NCBI GenBank assembly: GCA_004298725.1 | Contig: SCQA01000078.1 | Span: forward strand, 1-8,666 | DNA length: 8,666 nt | Direction: 5' to 3' | Source: a bacterium | GTDB lineage: Bacteria; Desulfobacterota; GWC2-55-46 | Shown here: piece after piece, positions 1 through 7,039 of the stretch | Numbering within the stretch: position 1 is the stretch's first letter | How the letters are laid out: each line of letters opens with the position of its first letter | Made by a program: the position numbers and the translations under genes | Notes under the pieces: model-generated | The model's database searches: none | What the model saw: only the letters and a program-made list of their open reading frames with translations | What the model was told of the DNA's origin: nothing

Positions 1-47
1 CTGTCAGAATGGCACGTTTTACTCATGCGAGCGTCCATGTTAATAGA

Positions 48-83
48 TTGAAATGCCACAGTGATATTGTTATATTCTATAAT
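48..83 (+). promoter_or_regulatory. Putative sigma70-type promoter for the glycosyltransferase cassette
   Basis: A -35-like TTGAAA at 48-53 is followed by a 17-base spacer and a -10-like TATATT at 71-76. An exact TATAAT lies at 78-83 in the same AT-rich stretch but has no matching -35 element at normal spacing. Transcription would start near position 83-90, giving a leader of about 65-70 bases before the first gene. This is a motif match only. No operator or riboswitch-like fold was recognised in the rest of 1-152. Confidence 0.5.
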
Positions 84-152
84 AAGAATGCGAAAACGTA
101 ACCTTGCGGCAATCGCGCTCAAACGGCTTAGCGCTTTTTACATGTATTTCCA

Positions 153-866
153 ATGAAAAATTCCGATAAAAAAATACTTATAATAATTCCAGCGTTTAAT
201 GAGGAAAAAAACATCGGCGCGGTAATAAGCGCGATAAAAAAAGAAGCTCCTTACGCGGACACTATAGTTGTAAACGACGGATCCGGCGACTCCACCGCGC
301 CCGTAGCCCAAAACCTCGGCGTAATCGTATTAAGCCACCCTTACAACCTCGGCATAGGCGCAACCATGCAAACCGGCTACAAGTACGCTTGCCTTAAAGG
401 CTACGACATAGCAGTGCAGGTTGACGGCGACGGACAGCATCCGGCTGATCAGATAAAACAGCTTATCGAGCCGCTTATTCTGGGCAAGGCGGACATAGTC
501 GTAGGCTCAAGGTTTTTGGGCGCCGGCGAATACAAACCGTCTTTGGCAAGGAGCGCGGGCATAAAGATATTTTCAAAACTCGTATCGCTTATAATTCAAG
601 AAAAAGTCACTGACACCACTTCCGGCTTCAGGGCGGTCGGCAAACGCTGTATAAGCTACTTCAGCCAGCGTTACCCTGACGATTACCCGGAGGTGGAGTC
701 ACTTGTGTTGCTTCACAAAAAAGGTTTTAGTATAATGGAAATACCCGTAAGGATGGAGGAGCGCGCGGCCGGGCGGTCGTCCATAACTCCGACAAAGTCC
801 GTCTACTACATGGTAAAAGTTCTTCTCGCCATAACGGTGGACCTGATAAAAAAGACTAACCGTTAA
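153..866 (+). CDS. Family 2 glycosyltransferase (dolichol/polyprenyl-phosphate sugar synthase type)
   Basis: A 237-residue cytoplasmic GT-A fold enzyme that most likely moves a sugar from a nucleotide-sugar to a polyprenyl-phosphate carrier at the inner membrane. Visible motifs are IIPAFNEE (11-18) opening the nucleotide-binding fold, NDGSGDST (41-48), the metal-binding DGDGQHP (91-97, DxD type), SGFRA (157-161) and RAAGRSS (204-210). These fit the DPM1-like branch of GT2. There is no C-terminal pair of membrane helices, so it is a soluble or peripheral form. The sugar cannot be told from sequence. The ATG at 153 puts the fold at residue 8; an ATG at 142 is out of frame and stops at once. No clear Shine-Dalgarno precedes the start. 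The next gene begins 35 bases downstream and encodes DUF2304, a common partner of this enzyme type. Confidence 0.9.
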   Translation: MKNSDKKILIIIPAFNEEKNIGAVISAIKKEAPYADTIVVNDGSGDSTAPVAQNLGVIVLSHPYNLGIGATMQTGYKYACLKGYDIAVQVDGDGQHPADQIKQLIEPLILGKADIVVGSRFLGAGEYKPSLARSAGIKIFSKLVSLIIQEKVTDTTSGFRAVGKRCISYFSQRYPDDYPEVESLVLLHKKGFSIMEIPVRMEERAAGRSSITPTKSVYYMVKVLLAITVDLIKKTNR

Positions 867-901
867 AATTCAATTGTAAGCGGACCATAGCGGCAACATG
901 C

Positions 902-1291
902 ATGGGGGTGTTGGTGTATCTTTTTCAGGTTTTGGCGATAATCGGCGCGGTTATAATCTTCGGCGTAGTCATCGACTTCATACGGCGCGGGCTGTTAAAA
1001 GAAAAATACTCCGTGCTGTGGCTCGCCTCCGCAATAGCCATAATCATCGTCGCGGTAAAGAAAAGCCTGCTTGACTACATTGCCGGGCTTATCGGCGTGG
1101 CTTATCCGCCGACGCTTCTTTTTGCCATCGCCTTCATTTTTATAATCCTGATAATCCTGCACTTCTCCGTGGTCATATCCATTTTGCACGAAAAAAACAA
1201 AACGCTTTCGCAGGAATTGACTCTTATAAAAAACGCGCTCCGCGAAGCCGGATTAACTGACGCCGAAAAGAAGAAAAATAACGGCCAATAA
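902..1291 (+). CDS. DUF2304 family small membrane protein
   Basis: A 129-residue inner-membrane protein with three likely transmembrane helices (about 3-26, 37-54 and 71-95) and a charged, probably coiled cytoplasmic tail (96-129). The basic segment after helix 1 (RRGLLKEKYSVLW, 28-40), the GVAYPP loop (65-70) and the leucine-rich tail with SQELTLIKNAL are what I associate with DUF2304. The biochemical function of the family is not established. It is repeatedly found beside GT2 polyprenyl-phosphate sugar synthases, as here, so an accessory role such as anchoring the transferase or handling the lipid carrier is inferred. An ATG at 898 is in another frame; the 902 ATG gives the full helix 1. 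The gene lies 35 bases after the transferase and 3 bases before the GT-C gene, which suggests one operon. Confidence 0.85.
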   Translation: MGVLVYLFQVLAIIGAVIIFGVVIDFIRRGLLKEKYSVLWLASAIAIIIVAVKKSLLDYIAGLIGVAYPPTLLFAIAFIFIILIILHFSVVISILHEKNKTLSQELTLIKNALREAGLTDAEKKKNNGQ

Positions 1292-1294
1292 CAT

Positions 1295-2635
1295 ATGGAC
1301 TCTGTCTTTGAAAATAGGCTCTTCCCTCTCTTTGCCGTCATGCTTCTTGCCGCTGTTATCATCATGTCGTACTCAAACACGTTCTCATCGTCCTTTCAGT
1401 TTGACGACACACAGCAAATTGTCGAAAACCGACAAATACGGAGTCTTGCCAATTTACCCGACATACTTCGCGGCCAAAGGGGCGTAACCGTCGCCACCTT
1501 CGCTTTTAACTACGCGATGGGCGGACTAAGCACATGGGGCTGGCACGTTGTGAACACTGCCATTCACATTGCAAACTCCGCTCTTGTGATGTTTTTTATT
1601 TCTTCGACGCTATTTGCCTCCGGCATGGGCGCGGCCATATCAAAACGGCTCTCTTTTTTCGTCGCGCTTATCTTCGCCCTGCATCCCGTGCAAACACAGG
1701 CCGTCACGTACATTGTGCAAAGGATGGAGTCTCTCTCCGCTCTCTTTTATCTTTTAGCGCTTATTCTTTTCATAAAATCATGGCAGGCCCAAGCGCCGTT
1801 TAAAAGATACCTTTTATACGCCGTGACAGCCCTGTCATACGTTCTCGCTTTTTACTCAAAAGAATCAGCCCTTACGCTTCCCGCCGCCATTGTACTTTAC
1901 GACTTTTACTTTTTAAGCGGCTTGCGCTTCAAGCCATTGCTTGCGCGCTGGCCGATGCACGCAATGCTCTGGGTTCTCTTCATCTTCTTCAGCCTTACAA
2001 CCGTAATGCCGTCAGCCGGTTTTTCAGACTTAAGCGCCGAAACCGCGGCGCAGGAGGCGTCTGTAAAAATAGCACCTGCCGGCGCCGTAACCGCGCAAAA
2101 CGCTCCGTCACCGGCGGCACGTCCCGATATCATTCAAAAAACGGCTGACCTTCCCACTGCCGGTTTTGCTCTGCCCAACTTCACGCCAAAGCAGTACCTA
2201 TACACGCAGTTTAACGTAATAGTCTATTATCTTTCGCTCTTGATTGCGCCGGCTAACCAAAACCTTGACTACGACTTTCCTCTGTCAAACAAGCTCTTTG
2301 AAACTCCAGCGATAAATAAAGGAACACTGCTGAACTACCCCTTGCCGCCTCCAGCCGTATCGCTCGTAATTCTCGCTCTCATTGCCGCCATTGCTTTTTA
2401 CTTAGCCTTTTGGTCGTTACGAAACGGCCCGGGCAGGGCGCGCGTTGCTTCGTTTTTTATATTCTGGTTTTTTCTGATACTTTCCCCTACGTCGAGCTTC
2501 ATACCCATACTTGACGTAATCTACGAGCATAGGCTATACCTTGCGTCAGTCGGAGCCTTTACCTGTTTTATTATTGGCGTTGACGCTCTCCTGTCCTTTG
2601 CCTTTCGCTCAGGGCGCGAATCCGCTCAAAAATAG
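1295..2635 (+). CDS. GT-C-type multi-spanning membrane glycosyltransferase-like protein (TMTC-like core, no TPR)
   Basis: A 446-residue polytopic inner-membrane protein resembling the membrane core of bacterial proteins related to TMTC/O-mannosyltransferases. Helix 1 (about 9-28) is followed by a periplasmic loop with an acidic pair, FDD (36-38), the expected GT-C catalytic/metal position. Further family-like blocks are HPVQTQAVTYIVQRMESL (130-147), FYSKESALTLP (187-197) and, near the end, SPTSSFIPILD followed by YEHRLYLASVG (397-420). About 8-10 helices are expected. Between the helices around 223-240 and 301-318 lies a hydrophilic Ala/Pro/Thr-rich stretch (243-298), probably extracytoplasmic. 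Many bacterial relatives carry C-terminal TPR repeats; this one stops right after the last helix. The likely role is use of a polyprenyl-phosphate sugar made by the upstream GT2 enzyme to modify a periplasmic acceptor; substrate and acceptor are unknown. It starts 3 bases after the DUF2304 stop and has no strong ribosome binding site, consistent with coupling. Confidence 0.75.
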   Translation: MDSVFENRLFPLFAVMLLAAVIIMSYSNTFSSSFQFDDTQQIVENRQIRSLANLPDILRGQRGVTVATFAFNYAMGGLSTWGWHVVNTAIHIANSALVMFFISSTLFASGMGAAISKRLSFFVALIFALHPVQTQAVTYIVQRMESLSALFYLLALILFIKSWQAQAPFKRYLLYAVTALSYVLAFYSKESALTLPAAIVLYDFYFLSGLRFKPLLARWPMHAMLWVLFIFFSLTTVMPSAGFSDLSAETAAQEASVKIAPAGAVTAQNAPSPAARPDIIQKTADLPTAGFALPNFTPKQYLYTQFNVIVYYLSLLIAPANQNLDYDFPLSNKLFETPAINKGTLLNYPLPPPAVSLVILALIAAIAFYLAFWSLRNGPGRARVASFFIFWFFLILSPTSSFIPILDVIYEHRLYLASVGAFTCFIIGVDALLSFAFRSGRESAQK

Positions 2636-2775
2636 AAAACTGCCGCTTTTACCCGCTTCTCCTCTACAACCTGTTTTACTCAAACCTCTAACGTTGCTTT
2701 AATGTCTGAAATAGTATGCTGTAAGCGTAACGATTAAGGGAGGCTTTTTAATACAGGCTTTCCGGCACATTTAAA

Positions 2776-2782
2776 AAGGAGG
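2776..2782 (+). promoter_or_regulatory. Near-perfect Shine-Dalgarno AAGGAGG before the 36-residue ORF
   Basis: AAGGAGG at 2776-2782 sits 6 bases before the ATG at 2789. It is the best ribosome binding site in the window and the main reason to accept the short ORF behind it. The larger genes here have only partial sites such as GAGG, or none that is obvious. Confidence 0.75.
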
Positions 2783-2788
2783 AAAAAC

Positions 2789-2899
2789 ATGAAAAACGAA
2801 CTAATCGCCACGATGACTTCAGGCACGATAGCTACTCTTGTAGCTTCGGCAAGCATTATAGCAAGCGTCGCGGTGGCAATAAAAGCGGCAGTTGCGTAA
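2789..2899 (+). CDS. 36-residue single-helix hydrophobic peptide, unknown function
   Basis: ATG at 2789, TAA at 2897-2899. The peptide has a short polar N-terminus (MKNELIATMTSG) and then an almost entirely Ala/Ile/Val/Ser stretch (about 13-31), with one lysine at 32 near the C-terminus. That is the layout of a single-pass membrane peptide. Small residues (G12, T16, A19, S22, S26, A30) recur at 3-4 residue spacing and could line one helix face, which would favour oligomer formation. A perfect AAGGAGG sits 6 bases upstream, and a GC-rich hairpin follows 22 bases after the stop, so it looks like a compact independent gene. I do not recognise the family. A membrane-acting peptide (toxin-like, bacteriocin-like or a regulator of a membrane complex) is possible, but the sequence does not decide. 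No antitoxin or immunity gene is evident nearby. Any promoter is weak: TTGCTT (2694-2699) and TATGCT (2715-2720) are only 15 bases apart. Confidence 0.6.
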   Translation: MKNELIATMTSGTIATLVASASIIASVAVAIKAAVA

Positions 2900-2919
2900 T
2901 AACACAGCCCAATCAAGAA

Positions 2920-2943
2920 AGGCGCGCCCTTTTAGGGCGCGCC
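2920..2943. terminator. GC-rich hairpin between convergent genes, probable terminator
   Basis: GGCGCGCCCT (2921-2930) pairs with AGGGCGCGCC (2934-2943) around a TTT loop, a perfect 10-bp stem. On the minus strand it is followed by TTTCTT, so it best suits ending the uvrA transcript, whose stop codon is about 140 bases away. On the plus strand an A-rich run precedes it but only GCTTC follows, so termination of the small peptide transcript would be less efficient. It lies where the plus-strand and minus-strand genes meet, which favours a shared terminator. Confidence 0.6.
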
Positions 2944-3083
2944 GCTTCAAAAACACCAATCCACAAACAATACTTCCAATACTTCGCTTTGCTTAACACG
3001 CAAAAAACTGCTAATAAACGGCATTGATCTATCAGAGCGCCATGCTATCGCGCATAGCGGGACTTTGCACAATGGGCTTAAAA
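2944..3083. other. Gene-free stretch downstream of uvrA
   Basis: These 140 bases separate the convergent-gene hairpin from the uvrA stop codon. They hold a small hairpin, GCTAT (3044-3048) with ATAGC (3054-3058), that has no U-tract on either strand. I see no ORF with a ribosome binding site and no RNA gene. Confidence 0.4.
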
Positions 3084-5903
3084 CTAAAGCACAGGCCGCA
3101 GGAACTCTCCTGTATATGAGCCTTCTGCTACGGCTATATCCTCAGGCGTACCCTCGGCAACTACGCGTCCGCCTAAGTCTCCGCCCTCCGGGCCGAGGTC
3201 TATGACATAATCCGCTGATTTTATAACGTCCAAATTGTGTTCTATTATAACTATGGTATTGCCGGCGTCTCTAAGGCTAAAAAGCACTTCAAGAAGCTTA
3301 TGTATGTCAGCGAAGTGAAGGCCGGTTGTCGGCTCGTCGAGTATATAGAGCGTTTTGCCCGTAGCCCTCTTGGACAATTCTTTTGAAAGTTTAAGCCTCT
3401 GCGCCTCTCCGCCGGAAAGCGTGGTGGACGATTGCCCGAGCTTTATATAACCAAGCCCCACCTCAAAGAGCGTCTTCAGTTTTTCTTTTACCGGTGGAAT
3501 ATTCTCAAAAAACCTGAGCGCCTCGGTAACCGTCATGTCAAGGCACTCGGCTATGCTTTTGCCTTTGTATCTGATCTCGAGCGTGCTCCTGTTGTAGCGC
3601 GCTCCGGAGCAGGCCTCGCATAGAACATAAACATCAGGCAAAAAGTGCATTTCAACTTTTATCACTCCGTCGCCTTTGCACGTTTCGCACCTGCCCCCTT
3701 TTACGTTAAAACTGAACCTGCCCGGACCGTAGCCGCGAACGCGCGCCTCGGCAAGCGAGCAGAAAAGCTCACGTACGGGCGTAAATACGCCGGTGTACGT
3801 GGACGGGTTCGACCTCGGAGTCCTTCCTATGGGCGACTGGTCAATGTCAATTACCTTGTCTATAAACTCCGTGCCGAGTATAGCCTCCGCCTCACCGGCC
3901 CTGTGGCGCAAGTGATACAGCCGGTTAGCGAGATTTTTGTAAAGCGTATCTATGACAAGCGTGCTTTTGCCGGAGCCTGATACGCCGGTTACGCACGTAA
4001 TCAGGCCTATGGGTATTGACGCCGTAACGCGCTTTAAATTATTCGCTGACGCGCCTTTTAACGTAAGCCTGGCAGGACCGGGCTTCTTTCTCGCGGTAGG
4101 CACCGGAATCTTCAACCTGCCGGAAAGGTACGCTCCGGTAAGAGAATTTTTGCTGGCCAATATTTCTTTTACGTGGCCTTGGGCAACCACCTGCCCGCCC
4201 GCTACGCCCGCGCCCGGGCCCATGTCAATTACGTGGTCGGCCTCGCGTATGGTCTCTTCGTCGTGCTCAACCACTATTACGGTGTTGCCCATGTCGCGGA
4301 GCCTTTTTAACGCGGCAAGAAGCCTCCTGTTATCCCTCTGATGAAGCCCTATGGAAGGCTCGTCGAGTATGTACAGAACGCCGACAAGGCTTGAGCCTAT
4401 CTGCGTGGCAAGACGAATTCGCTGGCCCTCTCCGCCGGATAAAGTGCCGGACGGCCTGTCAAGCGTAAGGTAATCAAGCCCGACGTTAACGAGAAAGCCG
4501 AGGCGCTCGTTTATTTCCTTAAGCACGCGCCTTGCTATCTCCTGCTGAAGGTCCGTCAGCAGTAGCGTTGAAAAAAATTTGACGGCGTCCTTTATTGACA
4601 TTGCCGACGCCTCGGCAATAGACCTGTTCCCAAGCTTTATAAAAAGCGATTCTTTTTTAAGCCTTGCGCCGCCACACTCGGGGCACGGCTGTGGGTTCAT
4701 GTATTTTTCAAGGGCCGAGCGCACGTCCTCAGAGGCCGTCTCGTGATAACGCCTCTCAAGATTTTTAAGCGCGCCTTCAAATACGCCGGTATAACTGAAC
4801 TTGCTCTTGTCGCTTAAAAAACGGAACTCAAGCTCGTCTTCGCCGGAGCCGTTTAGCACTGTCGCTTTGGCGTTCGCCGGAAGCTTTTTCCACGGAACCG
4901 TCAAAGAAAACTTATAGTGCTTTGAAAGGGCGTCAAGCATTCGGAGATAATAAAAAGACGCCTTCTTTCCGCCGGACTTTCCCCAAGGCGCTACCGCGCC
5001 CTCTTCAAGAGAGAGGCTTTCATCCGGCACTACAAGGGCCGGGTCGAAGTAAAGTTTTTCTCCGAGGCCTTTGCACTCCGGGCAGGCTCCGTACGGGCTG
5101 TTAAATGAAAATACCGTCGGGTTTATCTCGGGGTAGCTTACGCCGCACTCAACGCACGATAATTTTTCGTTAAAAAGTATCTCCCGCGCTTGGCCGCAAT
5201 CAACCTTGACAAGGCCGCCGGACAGCTTGGCGGACGCTTCCAGCGAATCCGCGAGCCTTCTTATAGCGCCTTCCTTTACAACAAGCCTGTCAACCACGAC
5301 GTCAATATCGTGTTTTTTTCTTTTATCAAGGTGCGGCGCTGCGTCAAGATCGAACATCTCTCCGTTTAACCGTATCTTGGTGTAGCCGTCTTTTTGAAGT
5401 TGCTCCAGCTCTTTCTTGTATTCGCCTTTTCTGCCCCTTACAATGGGAGAGAGCACCGTAAGCTTCGTTCCTTCGGGCAGTTCCATAACCCTGTCGGCCA
5501 TCTGCTGTATTGTTTGCGAAGTTATCAGCCTGCCGCAGTTGTAACAGTGCGGCGTGCCGACCCTTGCGTAGAGAAGCCGCATGTAGTCGTATACTTCAGT
5601 CACCGTGCCGACCGTTGAACGCGGGTTTTTTGACGTTGCATTTTGCTCGATGGAAATGGACGGAGAGAGGCCTTCGATGCTTTCAACGTCCGGCTTGTCT
5701 ATCTGCTCAAGAAACTGCCTCGCGTAAGCGGAGAGCGACTCGACGTAACGCCTCTGCCCCTCGGCGTATATCGTGTCAAACGCAAGCGAAGACTTGCCGG
5801 AGCCTGAAACGCCTGTTATAACCACGAGCCTGTCGCGCGGAATTTCAAGGTCTATGCCCTTGAGGTTATGCACCCTCGCGCCTTTTATTATTATCTTATC
5901 CAT
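3084..5903 (-). CDS. uvrA: UvrABC excinuclease subunit A (UvrA)
   Basis: A 939-residue cytoplasmic DNA damage sensor of nucleotide excision repair: the UvrA dimer, with UvrB, finds bulky lesions and loads UvrB, which then recruits UvrC. It contains two ABC ATPase modules. Module I has Walker A GVSGSGKSS (31-39), signature LSGGEGQ (488-494) and Walker B ILDEP (512-516). Module II has Walker A GVSGSGKST (640-648), signature LSGGEAQ (829-835) and Walker B ILDEP (854-858). Zinc cysteines are at 250/253 with 274/277, and at 739/742 with 762/765; additional CxxC pairs lie at 120/123 and 407/410. The length matches the usual 940 or so, and every motif is intact, so it should be functional. The ATG at 5903 has only AAGG upstream as a ribosome binding site. 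pdxA lies 114 bases upstream in the same direction. No LexA-type SOS box was recognised in that gap. Confidence 0.98.
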   Translation of the reverse strand: MDKIIIKGARVHNLKGIDLEIPRDRLVVITGVSGSGKSSLAFDTIYAEGQRRYVESLSAYARQFLEQIDKPDVESIEGLSPSISIEQNATSKNPRSTVGTVTEVYDYMRLLYARVGTPHCYNCGRLITSQTIQQMADRVMELPEGTKLTVLSPIVRGRKGEYKKELEQLQKDGYTKIRLNGEMFDLDAAPHLDKRKKHDIDVVVDRLVVKEGAIRRLADSLEASAKLSGGLVKVDCGQAREILFNEKLSCVECGVSYPEINPTVFSFNSPYGACPECKGLGEKLYFDPALVVPDESLSLEEGAVAPWGKSGGKKASFYYLRMLDALSKHYKFSLTVPWKKLPANAKATVLNGSGEDELEFRFLSDKSKFSYTGVFEGALKNLERRYHETASEDVRSALEKYMNPQPCPECGGARLKKESLFIKLGNRSIAEASAMSIKDAVKFFSTLLLTDLQQEIARRVLKEINERLGFLVNVGLDYLTLDRPSGTLSGGEGQRIRLATQIGSSLVGVLYILDEPSIGLHQRDNRRLLAALKRLRDMGNTVIVVEHDEETIREADHVIDMGPGAGVAGGQVVAQGHVKEILASKNSLTGAYLSGRLKIPVPTARKKPGPARLTLKGASANNLKRVTASIPIGLITCVTGVSGSGKSTLVIDTLYKNLANRLYHLRHRAGEAEAILGTEFIDKVIDIDQSPIGRTPRSNPSTYTGVFTPVRELFCSLAEARVRGYGPGRFSFNVKGGRCETCKGDGVIKVEMHFLPDVYVLCEACSGARYNRSTLEIRYKGKSIAECLDMTVTEALRFFENIPPVKEKLKTLFEVGLGYIKLGQSSTTLSGGEAQRLKLSKELSKRATGKTLYILDEPTTGLHFADIHKLLEVLFSLRDAGNTIVIIEHNLDVIKSADYVIDLGPEGGDLGGRVVAEGTPEDIAVAEGSYTGEFLRPVL

Positions 5904-6017
5904 GAAAACCTTGAACCGTTTACGCGCGTATTCGACGCTTTGTTTACCGATCGGCTACGCAAAAAAAACCGCTTTGCGCCTTAGCGAACAACCGCCTGAA
6001 AACAAAACACGATTACC
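5904..6017. other. pdxA-uvrA intergenic gap
   Basis: These 114 bases on the minus strand lead from the pdxA stop to the uvrA start. They contain a run of eight T (minus strand, 5968-5961) preceded by a weak 4-bp stem, CGCT/AGCG (5986-5970), which is too poor to call a terminator. No convincing -35/-10 pair is visible, so co-transcription of uvrA with pdxA remains possible. Confidence 0.35.
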
Positions 6018-6998
6018 TTATTTTTTTCCAGCGGCTTTCTTCTTTGCCATTTCAACCGCCGCTGTTATCGCCGCCTTGAGGCTTAAATGACTTGCTCTTC
6101 CCTTCCACGCAATATCGTAGGCAGTGCCGTGGTCAACCGAAGTCCGTACAATCGGCAGACCAAGCGTAACGTTTATGCCGTTTTCAAAAGATAATAGCTT
6201 AAGCGGCCCAAGCCCTTGATCATGGTACATGGCTACGACACAGTCAAACTCTTTTCTCCTTACGGCTCTGTAAAAAACCGTATCCGCCGGAAGCGGGCCT
6301 ACGGCGTTTATGCCGAGGCTTACGGCCTTTTTCACTGCCGGAGTAATTTCCTTTTTTTCCTCATCGCCGAAGAGGCCTGACTCTCCGGCGTGAGGGTTAA
6401 GCCCGCACACGGCTATACGCGGCCTTTTAAAACCAAAATATTGCCGTAGTGCCGCGTCCGTAACCTTCAAGGTTTTAAGCACCGCCTCTTTTGTAACAAG
6501 GCGATGGAGGTTCTTTATCGGCTCGTGTATGGTAACGAGTACCACTTTAAGTTCGTCGCCTGCGAGCATCATGGCAAAGTTTTTTGTATTGGTTAGGCGG
6601 GCTATGAACTCCGTGTGCCCGGGGAATTTAAAACCGGCCATCTTCGCGGCCTCTTTGGTTATGGGCGCGGTAACAATGGCGTCGGCCTCGCGCGCGAGCG
6701 CCATGCGCGCCGCCTCTTTTACATAGCGAATCATCGCTGTTCCGGCCTCTTTAGACGGAACGCCCGGCTTAAGCCTTTTAATATCCAGATTAGACAGATT
6801 TCTTACAGCGGACTTATCCGGCGGTTTGAGTCGCAGTTTTTTTGCAAGAAACTCAAGAAGAGCCTTGTCCCCGACAACGACAAGGTTCGCTATGCGCCTT
6901 AAACCCTTGTCACTAAGGGCTTTAAGAACGATTTCAGGGCCGACCCCCGACGGATCTCCCATTGTTATTGCTATAATCGGCTTTATAACGGCTCTCAA
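6018..6998 (-). CDS. pdxA: 4-hydroxythreonine-4-phosphate dehydrogenase (PdxA)
   Basis: A 326-residue cytoplasmic enzyme of DXP-dependent pyridoxal 5'-phosphate synthesis. It oxidises 4-phosphohydroxy-L-threonine with NAD(P), and the decarboxylated product condenses with 1-deoxyxylulose 5-phosphate through PdxJ. Family landmarks are GDPSGVGPE (14-22), TAPITKEA (110-117), GHTEF (127-131), and the three metal-ligand histidines in TIHEP (H158), NPHAGE (H203) and YHDQG (H259), plus TSVDHGTAYDIA (286-297). The length is typical. The start is TTG at 6998-6996: an in-frame TGA lies two codons upstream of it, and the next ATG (residue 13) falls inside the conserved ITMGDPSG block. GAGG ends 4 bases before the TTG. 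The parvulin genes lie 312 bases upstream and uvrA 114 bases downstream, all in one direction. Paralogues of PdxA with other substrates exist, but the full motif set favours true PdxA. Confidence 0.95.
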   Translation of the reverse strand: MRAVIKPIIAITMGDPSGVGPEIVLKALSDKGLRRIANLVVVGDKALLEFLAKKLRLKPPDKSAVRNLSNLDIKRLKPGVPSKEAGTAMIRYVKEAARMALAREADAIVTAPITKEAAKMAGFKFPGHTEFIARLTNTKNFAMMLAGDELKVVLVTIHEPIKNLHRLVTKEAVLKTLKVTDAALRQYFGFKRPRIAVCGLNPHAGESGLFGDEEKKEITPAVKKAVSLGINAVGPLPADTVFYRAVRRKEFDCVVAMYHDQGLGPLKLLSFENGINVTLGLPIVRTSVDHGTAYDIAWKGRASHLSLKAAITAAVEMAKKKAAGKK

Positions 6999-7039
6999 AA
7001 AAACCTCAAAAATTACGGGCCAAGTTCCTAATGCAATTA

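Noticed and set aside
1102..1380. 92-codon minus-strand frame across the DUF2304 and GT-C gene junction
   Set aside because: It overlaps two well supported genes on the other strand and shows no recognisable domain.
2702..2737. 11-codon plus-strand mini-ORF upstream of the 36-residue peptide gene
   Set aside because: No ribosome binding site precedes it and the product is not distinctive; a leader-peptide role cannot be supported.
2734..2916. 60-codon minus-strand reading frame antisense to the short peptide
   Set aside because: It has no clear ribosome binding site, and its hydrophobic look is the mirror of the Ala-rich plus-strand peptide, which has a perfect Shine-Dalgarno.
3044..3058. 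Hairpin GCTAT/ATAGC downstream of uvrA
   Set aside because: A five-base stem without a U-tract on either strand could easily be chance.
3432..5821. Several plus-strand reading frames of 60-129 codons opposite uvrA
   Set aside because: They lie wholly inside an intact, fully motif-bearing uvrA and encode low-complexity Arg/Pro/Ala-rich sequence typical of antisense shadows.
5961..5986. Possible minus-strand terminator or attenuator between pdxA and uvrA (T8 tract)
   Set aside because: The stem before the T-run is only CGCT/AGCG with a nine-base loop, too weak to support a terminator.
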